From Treponema sp. (GTDB lineage Bacteria; Spirochaetota; Spirochaetia; Treponematales; Breznakiellaceae): DNA of 64,000 nucleotides. A model generated the notes under the pieces. The model ran no database searches. It was given only the letters and a program-made list of their open reading frames with translations, and was not told the DNA's origin. The position numbers and the translations under genes are program-made. Location: assembly GCA_031266775.1 (NCBI GenBank), contig JAISAQ010000053.1:1-64000 (forward strand), in the 5' to 3' direction. This document shows positions 44,378 through 52,356 of this stretch, in pieces (positions within the stretch are counted from its first letter, which is position 1; every line of letters begins with the position of its first letter).

Positions 44378-45436
44378 GTGAAAAAATGCATGATGGCCTG
44401 TAACCTCCACGGCTTGGGCGATCTTCGTTACGAGGAAGTTCCGGTTCCCGGCATTAAAGACGATGAAGTGCTGCTGGAGGTAAAGGCCGCCGGCATCTGC
44501 GGGTCCGATATTCCCCGCGTGTTTGAAAAGGGGACCTATCATTTTCCCGCCATTCCGGGGCATGAATTTGCCGGAATAGTCGCCGCCGTTAACCGGGGCG
44601 ATGAGGGGCTTATGGGAAGAAGGGCCGCCGTCTTTCCCCTTATTCCCTGCGGGAAATGCGAGGCGTGCCAAACCGGGGAGTACCCCCAATGCGCCGATTA
44701 CGACTATTACGGTTCCCGCCGCGACGGGGGTTTTGCGGAGTTTGTTGCGGTAAAGAAGTGGAACCTTGTATTTGTTCCCGGTTCAATTCCCCTTGAACAC
44801 GCCGCCATGTGTGAACCCTGCGCCGTGGCCATTCACGCCCTTTCCCGGACGGGAATTTCGCTGGGAGATACGGTGGCAATATTCGGCGCGGGTGCCATTG
44901 GTCTTTTGGCGGCGCAGGCTGCCCGCGGCTGGGGCGCCGGAAAGGTGATCCTTGCCGATGTGGACGCGAAGAAGCTCGCCTTTGCCCGGGAACTCGGTTT
45001 TACCTGTACGGTGAATACTCTGGAGGATGATCCTGCCGAATATATACGGAGCGTGAGCGGCGGACGGGGGGCGGATGTTGCCCTTGAAGCCGCCGGAGTT
45101 TCCGCGGCGGTCGAAGGCTGCCTTACATCTGTCAAGGCTTCCGGCAGCGTTGTGCTCATGGGAAACCCGGCCAAAGACATGCATATTTCCCAAAAAGCCT
45201 ATTGGGAAATTTTAAGAAAACAACTCTTGTTGAAAGGGACCTGGAATTCCAGCTATAATGACGCCCATAATGATTGGCGGCTTGCCCTGGAGTGTATGGA
45301 GCGGGGGATATTTGATCTTTCAAGGATGATAAGCCGCCGGTTCAGCTTCGCCGAGTGCGGCAAAGCCTTTGAACTGGCCCGCCTGCGGGAAGAATTTTAT
45401 GTCAAAATAATGTTTGAGAAAGGAGGCGGAACATGA
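44378..45436 (+). CDS. Zinc-dependent alcohol dehydrogenase, galactitol-1-phosphate dehydrogenase-like
   Basis: A 352-aa MDR-family enzyme. Catalytic zinc ligands: GICGSD (Cys41), GHEFAG (His) and Glu. The structural zinc site is CGKCEACQTGEYPQC, and the nucleotide fold has FGAGAIGLLA. The overall pattern is closest to GatD-like polyol-phosphate dehydrogenases. It probably oxidises a polyol or polyol phosphate with NAD+. Its stop overlaps the next dehydrogenase (ATGA). Confidence 0.82.
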   Translation: MKKCMMACNLHGLGDLRYEEVPVPGIKDDEVLLEVKAAGICGSDIPRVFEKGTYHFPAIPGHEFAGIVAAVNRGDEGLMGRRAAVFPLIPCGKCEACQTGEYPQCADYDYYGSRRDGGFAEFVAVKKWNLVFVPGSIPLEHAAMCEPCAVAIHALSRTGISLGDTVAIFGAGAIGLLAAQAARGWGAGKVILADVDAKKLAFARELGFTCTVNTLEDDPAEYIRSVSGGRGADVALEAAGVSAAVEGCLTSVKASGSVVLMGNPAKDMHISQKAYWEILRKQLLLKGTWNSSYNDAHNDWRLALECMERGIFDLSRMISRRFSFAECGKAFELARLREEFYVKIMFEKGGGT

Positions 45437-46467
45437 AGGCGGCAGTTTACCTTGGAAAGGATCAGATGGAGGTGCGGGAAGTTCCCGTTCCAGAGGCGGA
45501 TCCGGACAGTATTCTTGTAAAAGTAAAGTCCTGCGCCGTTTGCGGTTCCGATATACGGATTTTTCATCACGGCAACTCACGGGTGCACCCGCCCCAGATT
45601 CTGGGGCACGAAGCCGCGGGCGAGGTTGCGGCGGCGGGCGCCAATGTCAGGCGCTTCAAGTCCGGCGACCGCGTTGCCATAGGCGCCGATGTTCCGTGCG
45701 GGGAATGCAGTTTTTGCGAGGCGGGGATAGGCAACAACTGCCAAATCAACTACGCCATGGGGTATCAGTTTGCGGGCAGTTTTGCCGAATATGTATTGCT
45801 TAACAGGACGGCGGTTAATTACGGTCCCGTTCATCTGATACCGGCAAACCTTGATTTTGACGAAGCCGCCCTGGCCGAGCCCCTCGCCTGTGTACTTAAC
45901 GCGGTGGAGCTAACCGGCATAAAACTGGGGGATACGGTAGTTATCATAGGGGCCGGCCCCATAGGCTGCATGATCATCCCCGTTGCCTATATGTCCGGGG
46001 CGGCAAAGGTGATTGTGGTGCAGCGTTCACGGCCCCGCATGGAGGCGGCGCGGCGCTTCAACGCCGGCGCGTACATCTGTTCTTCGGAAGAGGACCCGGT
46101 AAGCCGTGTTCTGGAAGAAACGGGCGGCCTTGGGGCGGATGTTATTTTTACCGCCAATCCTTCGCCACAGTCCCATGCCCAGGCCCTGTACATGGCCAAA
46201 AACCGGGGCAGGATCAATCTGTTCGGCGGGCTCCCCGCGGGCAGTTCCGTAACCCTGGACACCAACATTATCCATTATAAGGAATTATGCGTCATGGGGG
46301 CTCACGGTTCCCTGCCCCGGCATCACCGGCAGGCGCTGGACCTGATCTCCGCCGGGAGGCCGGACATCAAGCCTTACATATCGCACCGCTTCCCCCTGGA
46401 AAAAATACACGAAGCCTTTGCCGCCGCCGAAGGCCACCAGGGAATGCGGGTTGTGGTAAAGCCCTGA
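45433..46467 (+). CDS. Zinc-dependent alcohol dehydrogenase, sorbitol dehydrogenase-like
   Basis: A 344-aa MDR enzyme. It has both zinc sites (AVCGSD, GHEAAG; structural CGECSFCEAGIGNNC) and the Rossmann IIGAGPIGCMI. It is only distantly similar to the adjacent dehydrogenase, so the pair is not a recent duplication and probably acts on different steps or isomers. It is translationally coupled by ATGA and ends the cluster. Confidence 0.82.
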   Translation: MKAAVYLGKDQMEVREVPVPEADPDSILVKVKSCAVCGSDIRIFHHGNSRVHPPQILGHEAAGEVAAAGANVRRFKSGDRVAIGADVPCGECSFCEAGIGNNCQINYAMGYQFAGSFAEYVLLNRTAVNYGPVHLIPANLDFDEAALAEPLACVLNAVELTGIKLGDTVVIIGAGPIGCMIIPVAYMSGAAKVIVVQRSRPRMEAARRFNAGAYICSSEEDPVSRVLEETGGLGADVIFTANPSPQSHAQALYMAKNRGRINLFGGLPAGSSVTLDTNIIHYKELCVMGAHGSLPRHHRQALDLISAGRPDIKPYISHRFPLEKIHEAFAAAEGHQGMRVVVKP

Positions 46468-46486
46468 CGGTCCTGTAAGAATTACC

Positions 46487-46527
46487 GGGAAGCCCTGCAA
46501 AACCCGGCCGGGTTTCCGGAGCTTCCC
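46487..46527. terminator. Compound hairpin with CCCGGCCGGG core between convergent genes
   Basis: Outer arms GGGAAGC (46487-46493) and GCTTCCC (46521-46527), inner palindrome AAACCCGGCCGGGTTT (46500-46515). It shares both core and layout with 33386-33434 and probably terminates the carbohydrate operon and rpe from both sides. Confidence 0.65.
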
Positions 46528-47192
46528 TACCGTACGTTCTCGTTAAACAGTTTGATATGATCCGCCAAATTGCCGGGTTTGAACAAGAGGGAGGATCCGG
46601 CTACAAAAATATTCGCGCCGGCGTTCCGCATGTTAAGGGCGTTTTCAAGGCTGACATTGCCGTCCACTTCTATTTCCACATGCGGAAAACCCCTCTCGTC
46701 CAGCATGGCCCGCAGCCGCCTGATCTTGTCAAGTGTTTGGGGAACAAGCCGCTGGCCCGCGTAACCGGGGTTTACCGTCATGATCAGCGCCGCGTCTATA
46801 TCGGGAAACACATCTTCCAGCATCGAAAGGGGGCTTGCGGGATTCAGCGCTGCCATGGGCTTTGCCCCAAGATCCCGTATCTTTGCCAGAACCCGCTGCA
46901 AATGCCGGGTGCTTTCGGCGTGCACCGAAACATAGTCGCCGGGCCGGGGATCAAACCACGCTATTTTTTCCCCCGGTTCCTCAATCATAAGGTGTATATC
47001 CAGGGGAATACGGGCGGCTTCCCGTATCTGCCGTACCGTACCGGTTCCCAGCATAAGATTGGGGACAAAGGAGCCGTCCATCACGTCAATATGAAGCCAT
47101 GGAATGCCGCTGGCCCTGAAAACATCTATGGTTTCGCCCAGACGAAAAAGGTCCGCGCACATCATGGACGGGGAAAGTTTTGGAGGAAGCAT
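46527..47192 (-). CDS. rpe: Ribulose-phosphate 3-epimerase
   Basis: A 221-aa TIM barrel that interconverts ribulose-5-P and xylulose-5-P. Motifs: KLSPSMMCADLF, HIDVMDGSFVPN (metal His and Asp), DIHLMIEEP, MTVNPGYAGQ and EVDGNVS. D-allulose-6-phosphate epimerase is a close alternative. The start is ATG 47192; it has no Shine-Dalgarno, and TACAAT on the minus strand ends only 6 bases upstream, so it may be leaderless. It faces the end of the carbohydrate operon. Confidence 0.9.
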   Translation of the reverse strand: MLPPKLSPSMMCADLFRLGETIDVFRASGIPWLHIDVMDGSFVPNLMLGTGTVRQIREAARIPLDIHLMIEEPGEKIAWFDPRPGDYVSVHAESTRHLQRVLAKIRDLGAKPMAALNPASPLSMLEDVFPDIDAALIMTVNPGYAGQRLVPQTLDKIRRLRAMLDERGFPHVEIEVDGNVSLENALNMRNAGANIFVAGSSLLFKPGNLADHIKLFNENVR

Positions 47193-47233
47193 GGTATGAT
47201 TGTACGCCCTTATGAATAAAATTGAAAGTATTT

Positions 47234-47262
47234 TTGTTTACCGGCAAAATAAATGATATAAT
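47234..47262 (+). promoter_or_regulatory. Promoter of malQ
   Basis: TTGTTT (47234-47239), 17 bases, TATAAT (47257-47262), 21 bases before the ATG. An AGGGGG ribosome-binding site lies between. Confidence 0.6.
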
Positions 47263-47283
47263 GAGAAAAGACAGGGGGATAAT

Positions 47284-49317
47284 ATGCTGAAAAACAGGCA
47301 GTATTCCGAGCGGTTAACCGGAGCCGTTGTTCCGGTGGGCGCCCTGCGGGGTGGAAACGGCATGGGAGTCGGCGAGTACCTCGATTTGGAAGAATTTGCC
47401 GATTTGTGTAAAAAAGCGGGCCTCGCTCTTATTCAGCTTTTGCCTGTTAATGACACAGGGTACGAAAGTTCTCCCTATTCAAGCCTTACCGCCTTTGCCC
47501 TGCATCCTCTGTACATTCGCATTGAGGAAATTGAGGAATACAAACAGTCCGCTTCCGATACGGTAAAGCAGAAGATCGCGGAATTGAGGAGCGCCTTTGA
47601 AAAAGAGATCCGGTATCCCTACTACAGAATCCTCAGGGCCAAGATGGAAATACTGCGGGAAATTTACACCGCGCATTATGAAAGCATTGAAAAAAAGGCC
47701 CGGCCGGGGGGAGGGCTGGCCCTTTGGATGGAAGAGAATCCCTGGATAAAAGAATACGCGGTTTTTAGGCGTTTTAAGGAAGTGAACGGGGAAAAAAAGT
47801 GGCAGGAATGGTCAAGCCATGTACAGATCGGCGCCGCGGATATAGAAGCCGTCTGGGCGGACGGTAAACTCCGCCGTGAGCACCTCTTTTGGGCCTGGCT
47901 GCAGGAGACGCTGGATGCCCAGTTCAGCCGGGCCGCGCGGGCGGTGGCGGCTATGGGTATACTTCTTATGGGGGATCTTCCCATACTGATGAACGAAGAC
48001 AGTTGCGATGTGTGGGCCCACCCGGAAATTTTTCACAAAGAGCTTTCCGCGGGGGCGCCTCCCGACATGTACAGTCCCGAAGGCCAGAACTGGGGTTTTC
48101 CCATTTATGACTGGCAGGCCCAGATGAAGGATAATTACGCCTGGTGGAAAGCGCGGCTAAAGGCGGCGGAAAAGTATTATCAGGCGTATCGTATCGATCA
48201 TGTTTTGGGCTTTTTTCGTATCTGGGCTTCGGCCCGCAGTGATTATTCATCGGCCCTTGGCCGTTTTATTCCCTATACTCCCGTTACTACGGAGGACCTT
48301 GCCAATCTGGGGTTTGACGAAGGGCGTATACAGTGGATGACCAGGCCCCACATCCCCACCGGCGAAGTGTGGGACGCCGTACGTGACAACTGGGGAAATT
48401 TGTACGGCGAGGAAGAAATTGCCGCCGCCGTGGAAAAGGTCTTTGTTTCGGCCCTTGATCGCATAGGCAATGAAGAACTCTGGCTTTTTAAGGAAAAAAT
48501 ACAGGGCGAAAAAGACATAGACGCTCTGGGGCTTCACCCTTCCGCGCGATCCTTTCTTTTTAATGCATGGCATAACCGTATCTTTCTTGAATATGAAAAG
48601 GACCGTTATTTTCCGGTCTGGTATTACCGTTATTCCAGGGCCTATGCGAGCCTCGAGGAAGGGGAACGGAGCCGGCTTGAGATTCTTCTGGAAAAGCGGC
48701 GCGCCGAATCCGAGAAAATATGGGAAGATCACGGGCAGAAGCTTCTTGCGGTATTGACGGCCAATTCCTCCATGCTTCCCTGCGCGGAAGATCTGGGGGC
48801 GGTTCCGGCCTGTGTTCCCCGCGTACTTGAAAAACTTTCCATACTCGGGCTCCGGGTTGTCCGCTGGTTCAGGAAATGGGACGAGGAAGGCCAGCCTTAC
48901 ATTCATTTTGAGGATTATCCGGAACTTTCCATCTGTACCCCCGCCGTTCATGACAGTTCTACAGTGCGGGAATGGTGGGAACAGGAGGCGGATCAGGAAG
49001 CCTTTGCGGGCTTTATTGGTTTTCCTTCCCTGCCCAGGGTGTATAATCCCGGTACGGCCAAGATTATCCTCCACAAGACTGCCTCGGCCTGTTCGCGTTT
49101 CCGGGTTTTTCAGATTCAGGATCTGCTTCATCTTTCCCCAAAATGGTACGCGGCGGACCCCGCATCGGAACGGATAAACGTGCCCGGCAGCTATAACGAG
49201 TTCAACTGGACCTACCGGCTGCCCGCCCCAATCGGGGATATTTCGGGCGATGATGATTTCATCAAGGCGGTAGAGGAACTGTGTACAGTTAAACCGGCTC
49301 AGAAGAAAAAAACATAA
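47284..49317 (+). CDS. malQ: 4-alpha-glucanotransferase (GH77)
   Basis: A 677-aa amylomaltase that transfers alpha-1,4-glucan segments between maltodextrins or onto glucose. Motifs: VPVGALRG near the start, QLLPVNDTGYESSPYS, YRIDHVLGFFRIW (nucleophile Asp), CAEDLGAVP (acid/base Glu) and VHDSSTVREWW. With the GH13 enzyme at 7364 it gives the cell a maltodextrin/glycogen route. The next gene follows after 10 bases. Confidence 0.92.
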   Translation: MLKNRQYSERLTGAVVPVGALRGGNGMGVGEYLDLEEFADLCKKAGLALIQLLPVNDTGYESSPYSSLTAFALHPLYIRIEEIEEYKQSASDTVKQKIAELRSAFEKEIRYPYYRILRAKMEILREIYTAHYESIEKKARPGGGLALWMEENPWIKEYAVFRRFKEVNGEKKWQEWSSHVQIGAADIEAVWADGKLRREHLFWAWLQETLDAQFSRAARAVAAMGILLMGDLPILMNEDSCDVWAHPEIFHKELSAGAPPDMYSPEGQNWGFPIYDWQAQMKDNYAWWKARLKAAEKYYQAYRIDHVLGFFRIWASARSDYSSALGRFIPYTPVTTEDLANLGFDEGRIQWMTRPHIPTGEVWDAVRDNWGNLYGEEEIAAAVEKVFVSALDRIGNEELWLFKEKIQGEKDIDALGLHPSARSFLFNAWHNRIFLEYEKDRYFPVWYYRYSRAYASLEEGERSRLEILLEKRRAESEKIWEDHGQKLLAVLTANSSMLPCAEDLGAVPACVPRVLEKLSILGLRVVRWFRKWDEEGQPYIHFEDYPELSICTPAVHDSSTVREWWEQEADQEAFAGFIGFPSLPRVYNPGTAKIILHKTASACSRFRVFQIQDLLHLSPKWYAADPASERINVPGSYNEFNWTYRLPAPIGDISGDDDFIKAVEELCTVKPAQKKKT

Positions 49318-49327
49318 GGAGAAAAAT

Positions 49328-49852
49328 GTGGCAGTTAACAGGAACGCGGTTTTAAACGCGATGGAAAAAAAGGCGAAGACGATTTTTGATAGTGATGAAG
49401 AATACATCAGGGACGGCAAGCGCGGCATGATGGCGGTCCAGATTAGGGACGGGGAAAACGGCGAACAGTGGGAGTCCACCATACGGGGATTTGGGACCGT
49501 CTACCGTGATTATGGCTATGAGGACGGCCTTGTGGTCAATAACGGGGTGAATTTTGACGCCCTGGTTCACGGGAAAATCGCCTTTTCCCGCAGAACCGGA
49601 AAAAACTCCGGCACCAACTACTATCAGGTGCTGGGAAATGAGTCTTGGTGGAAAGGCTCCGTTACCAGTGACGACGGCCTGTGTATCTGCGCCTTTGCCG
49701 GTTTTTCCGGTCAGGACGACGAAGATATCGCCCAGGCGGGAATAACCTGCTACGAATCCCTTAAACGGACGGGAAGCCTCGCGGAAAAGCCGGCCGCGGA
49801 CATTGCAGACGCCGCTGATGATGAAGGAGAAGGGGAAGAAGCCGTGAATTGA
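49328..49852 (+). CDS. 174-aa protein of unknown function cotranscribed with malQ
   Basis: GTG start with AAGGAG 6 bases upstream. Residues 1-140 look like a compact alpha/beta domain; the tail is acidic and Ala/Glu-rich. CAFAGFSGQDDEDIAQAGI near residue 120 recalls the GASG-x-QD segment of GlcG/HbpS-like proteins, a weak resemblance. No signal peptide. Confidence 0.6.
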   Translation: MAVNRNAVLNAMEKKAKTIFDSDEEYIRDGKRGMMAVQIRDGENGEQWESTIRGFGTVYRDYGYEDGLVVNNGVNFDALVHGKIAFSRRTGKNSGTNYYQVLGNESWWKGSVTSDDGLCICAFAGFSGQDDEDIAQAGITCYESLKRTGSLAEKPAADIADAADDEGEGEEAVN

Positions 49853-49885
49853 GAAACCCGCCGGACCGGATATTCGTCAAGCGGT

Positions 49886-49912
49886 AAAAAAACGGGGCCC
49901 CTGCAAGGCCCC
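49886..49912 (-). terminator. Rho-independent terminator of the small lipoprotein gene
   Basis: On the minus strand, GGGGCC, a 7-base loop, GGCCCC, then G and seven T (A-run at 49886-49892 on the plus strand). It is the clearest intrinsic terminator in the window, 24 bases after the lipoprotein stop. Confidence 0.8.
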
Positions 49913-49936
49913 ATACAGTACAAACAGTACGCCGGA

Positions 49937-50413
49937 TTACTTGCTGTAGGTTCCGCCAAAGAATTGGTCTGCCATTGCGCCAAGCATAGGGGTAGTCCCA
50001 ACAAAGATAAAAGAATTGCCTGAGGGTATAAATTTGGCCGTCAATCCGTTGAAGCTGCCTATGTCGCTTTTTAGTTTTTCAGGGCTGCCGGCGTCGGGGG
50101 TCAGGTTTGTCAGCATGTATTCGAACAGATCCAGGCCAACCCAGCCAAGATTGCCGGTGATAGTCGCAGTCCCGGAAGCAAGGTCCCCTGGAGCACTACT
50201 CTTGAAATTCAAGGTACAGGAGAAAGACAGATCGGGATTAATGGTAAATGAGGCGCTGTCCGTCATTTGTGACGAACCGGTCCAGGGACCGCCCACCAGC
50301 CAGCTTGGATCTTCATGGGGAAGCACGGTATCTTCCTTCTTACATCCGGCAAAAAACAGCGCGCAGATTAGAAACAAAATCGCGGCGCCCTTTAACAGCA
50401 GCTTCTTTTTCAT
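49937..50413 (-). CDS. Small lipoprotein of unknown function
   Basis: A 158-aa protein with a strong signal peptide and lipobox FAGC (Cys24). The mature part is Ser/Thr/Gly-rich and strand-like (TGSSQMTDSASFTINPD, then a SGTATITGN repeat-like stretch), probably a beta-barrel or sandwich, such as a lipocalin-like fold. GGAG precedes the ATG. It is monocistronic with its own terminator. Confidence 0.75.
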   Translation of the reverse strand: MKKKLLLKGAAILFLICALFFAGCKKEDTVLPHEDPSWLVGGPWTGSSQMTDSASFTINPDLSFSCTLNFKSSAPGDLASGTATITGNLGWVGLDLFEYMLTNLTPDAGSPEKLKSDIGSFNGLTAKFIPSGNSFIFVGTTPMLGAMADQFFGGTYSK

Positions 50414-50538
50414 TAAAAATCTCCTTGATCATCTTATTGTTATCCCGTGTGTATCAGGATAACTAAAGCTAGTGTATAATATACAATAAGAGAGGATCAA
50501 GTGTTTTTTGGATTTATTTATTATATTCGTATAGTCTA

Positions 50539-50568
50539 TAGACAAATGCATAAAAAAAGTAATATAAT
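50539..50568 (+). promoter_or_regulatory. Promoter of the outer-membrane barrel gene
   Basis: TAGACA (50539-50544), 18 bases, TATAAT (50563-50568). A TAGACAAAT sequence is repeated at 50539 and 50568. The leader is about 27 bases with GGGAG near its end. Confidence 0.5.
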
Positions 50569-50601
50569 AGACAAATATCGAGAAACGTATGGGAGAACAG
50601 G

Positions 50602-51372
50602 ATGAAAAAGGGATTGTTGACGGTGATAATTTCGGCGGGTTTGGCCTTATGCGGGAACATGTACGCGGCGGATTTTTCCCTGAGCGCGGGCGGCGGCGGC
50701 CTTTTGGGCGGTCTTTTTACCCGCTATACCGCGTCGGGCCACGGTATTATGGGCGGTGAAGTGTTGCATGTCATACAAACCCAGGATATTAGCCAGTTTA
50801 ACTACGGGGGCTTTGTGTTTTTTGACGCGACGTACGCCGAATTGTCCGTAAGCATACAGAGTGGCGTGAATACCTGGGAACAGCTGCTGGATCAGGTATT
50901 GCCCGATCTGAAGTCGGACAAGGGGAAGGGCTGGGAAACCATGATGGGCTTTTCCCTGCTGGCAAAATACCCTTTTACCCTGACCAGCCGCCTTTCCCTC
51001 TTCCCCCTTGCGGGCGTCGAATACCAGGTGTCTCTTGTACAAAAACGATCCTTGTCGGCCGACAACCGTGTATATAACAGGACAAACGGAATTTATGAAA
51101 AAAACAAGGACAAAAAGGCCCTTAAACTATCGGACTGGAATTCCCTGTTTATAAATATCGGCGCTGGAGCGGACTTCAACCTTACTCCCGGCCTCTTTAT
51201 ACGCGGAGAAATACTGTACGGTTTCAGGCTTATGACGCCTTGGGAAAAAGACGGGCTTACGCAGTTGCAGGATACCATTCACAACCACGACCTTAAACTA
51301 TCGGGCCTGACAAGCGGCCCCAGTTTTAGAATAGGTCTTGGCTGGCGGTTTTTTACCCTGGGAAATCGCTGA
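50602..51372 (+). CDS. Outer-membrane beta-barrel-type protein
   Basis: A 256-aa exported protein: signal peptide to about residue 22 (MYAADF), then alternating hydrophobic/polar strands with many glycines and aromatics, ending in GPSFRIGLGWRFF, an aromatic-terminated last strand typical of outer-membrane barrels. Its size suits a small eight- to ten-strand barrel. Function unknown. It stops one base before the convergent DHH gene. Confidence 0.7.
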   Translation: MKKGLLTVIISAGLALCGNMYAADFSLSAGGGGLLGGLFTRYTASGHGIMGGEVLHVIQTQDISQFNYGGFVFFDATYAELSVSIQSGVNTWEQLLDQVLPDLKSDKGKGWETMMGFSLLAKYPFTLTSRLSLFPLAGVEYQVSLVQKRSLSADNRVYNRTNGIYEKNKDKKALKLSDWNSLFINIGAGADFNLTPGLFIRGEILYGFRLMTPWEKDGLTQLQDTIHNHDLKLSGLTSGPSFRIGLGWRFFTLGNR

Positions 51373-51373
51373 C

Positions 51374-52279
51374 CTACCGCACCTTCTCAAGTATTTCGCC
51401 GATTACCCGGTCGGCGTCTTCGTAAGGCACCTGACAGGTACCCACCTGGAGGTGGCCGCCCCCGCCGTATGTAAGGAGGATGCTGCCTACATTGGCCGTA
51501 GCGCTGCGGTTGACGACGCTGTAGCCCACCGTTATGGCGACATTGGCTTTGTTCTTGCCGTCTATAACCCAGATAGAGATGTTCTGCTCCGGGTAAAGTG
51601 TATAGATGAGGAACCGGTTTCCGGCAAAGATCTTCTCTACGTTGCGCAGATCCACCAGCAGGGCGTTGCCTTCGATCTTTGCGTATTTGAGGATCATTTC
51701 ACGGAAAAGTTCGTTCTGTTCAAAATAAACGTCAAGCCGCTCCTTGACATCGCTCATGGCCAGTATATCATCAATGGTTTTTTCGCTGCATGCCCTGGCA
51801 AGCTCTTTCATTAAGTCGTAGTTGCTGATGGTGAAATTCCGGAAACGGCCAAGGCCGGTACGCGGATCCATGATAAAACCCAAAAGGACCCAGCCCCGCG
51901 GATTGATTATTTCCCCGGTAGAAAGATCGCCCGAATCGACCTTGTCAACGTACCGTATCATCTCGGCAAAACGTCCCAGTTTTTCATCCCCGCCGTAAAA
52001 TTCATAGACAACCCTGGCGCAGCTTGGCGCCTTGCGGGAAACGCCTTCAAAATAGGTTTTTTTTCCCAGCCGTTCCGTTTCACTGGAATGATGATCAAAC
52101 CAAAGTCTGCATCCTTTGATGTAGGGAATATTGGCCAGAATGTCGTTATCGGTTGCTTCGACCCGGCCATCCTGAATATCCTTGGGGTGAACAAATTTCC
52201 ATTCGTCAATAAGCCCCAAATACAAAAGCAGGGCCCCGCACGCCAAGCCATCAAAATCAGATCTGGTTAATAACCTCAT
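51374..52279 (-). CDS. DHH-family phosphoesterase
   Basis: A 301-aa protein with the DHH pattern: TRSDFDGLACG (about 5-15), WFDHHSSE (60-67), a middle Asp region and GGGGHLQVG (about 272-280), which marks the DHHA1 domain. These metal-dependent enzymes hydrolyse pyrophosphate, oligoribonucleotides or cyclic dinucleotides. It could be exopolyphosphatase-, NrnA- or GdpP-like, and the sequence does not decide. AAGGAAGG precedes the ATG. Confidence 0.87.
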   Translation of the reverse strand: MRLLTRSDFDGLACGALLLYLGLIDEWKFVHPKDIQDGRVEATDNDILANIPYIKGCRLWFDHHSSETERLGKKTYFEGVSRKAPSCARVVYEFYGGDEKLGRFAEMIRYVDKVDSGDLSTGEIINPRGWVLLGFIMDPRTGLGRFRNFTISNYDLMKELARACSEKTIDDILAMSDVKERLDVYFEQNELFREMILKYAKIEGNALLVDLRNVEKIFAGNRFLIYTLYPEQNISIWVIDGKNKANVAITVGYSVVNRSATANVGSILLTYGGGGHLQVGTCQVPYEDADRVIGEILEKVR

Positions 52280-52356
52280 GCCGAAACCTTCCTTAGTTCT
52301 AATTCTATCATATCATAGATCTTTATTATATATACAGCATAAATTATAATGAATTT

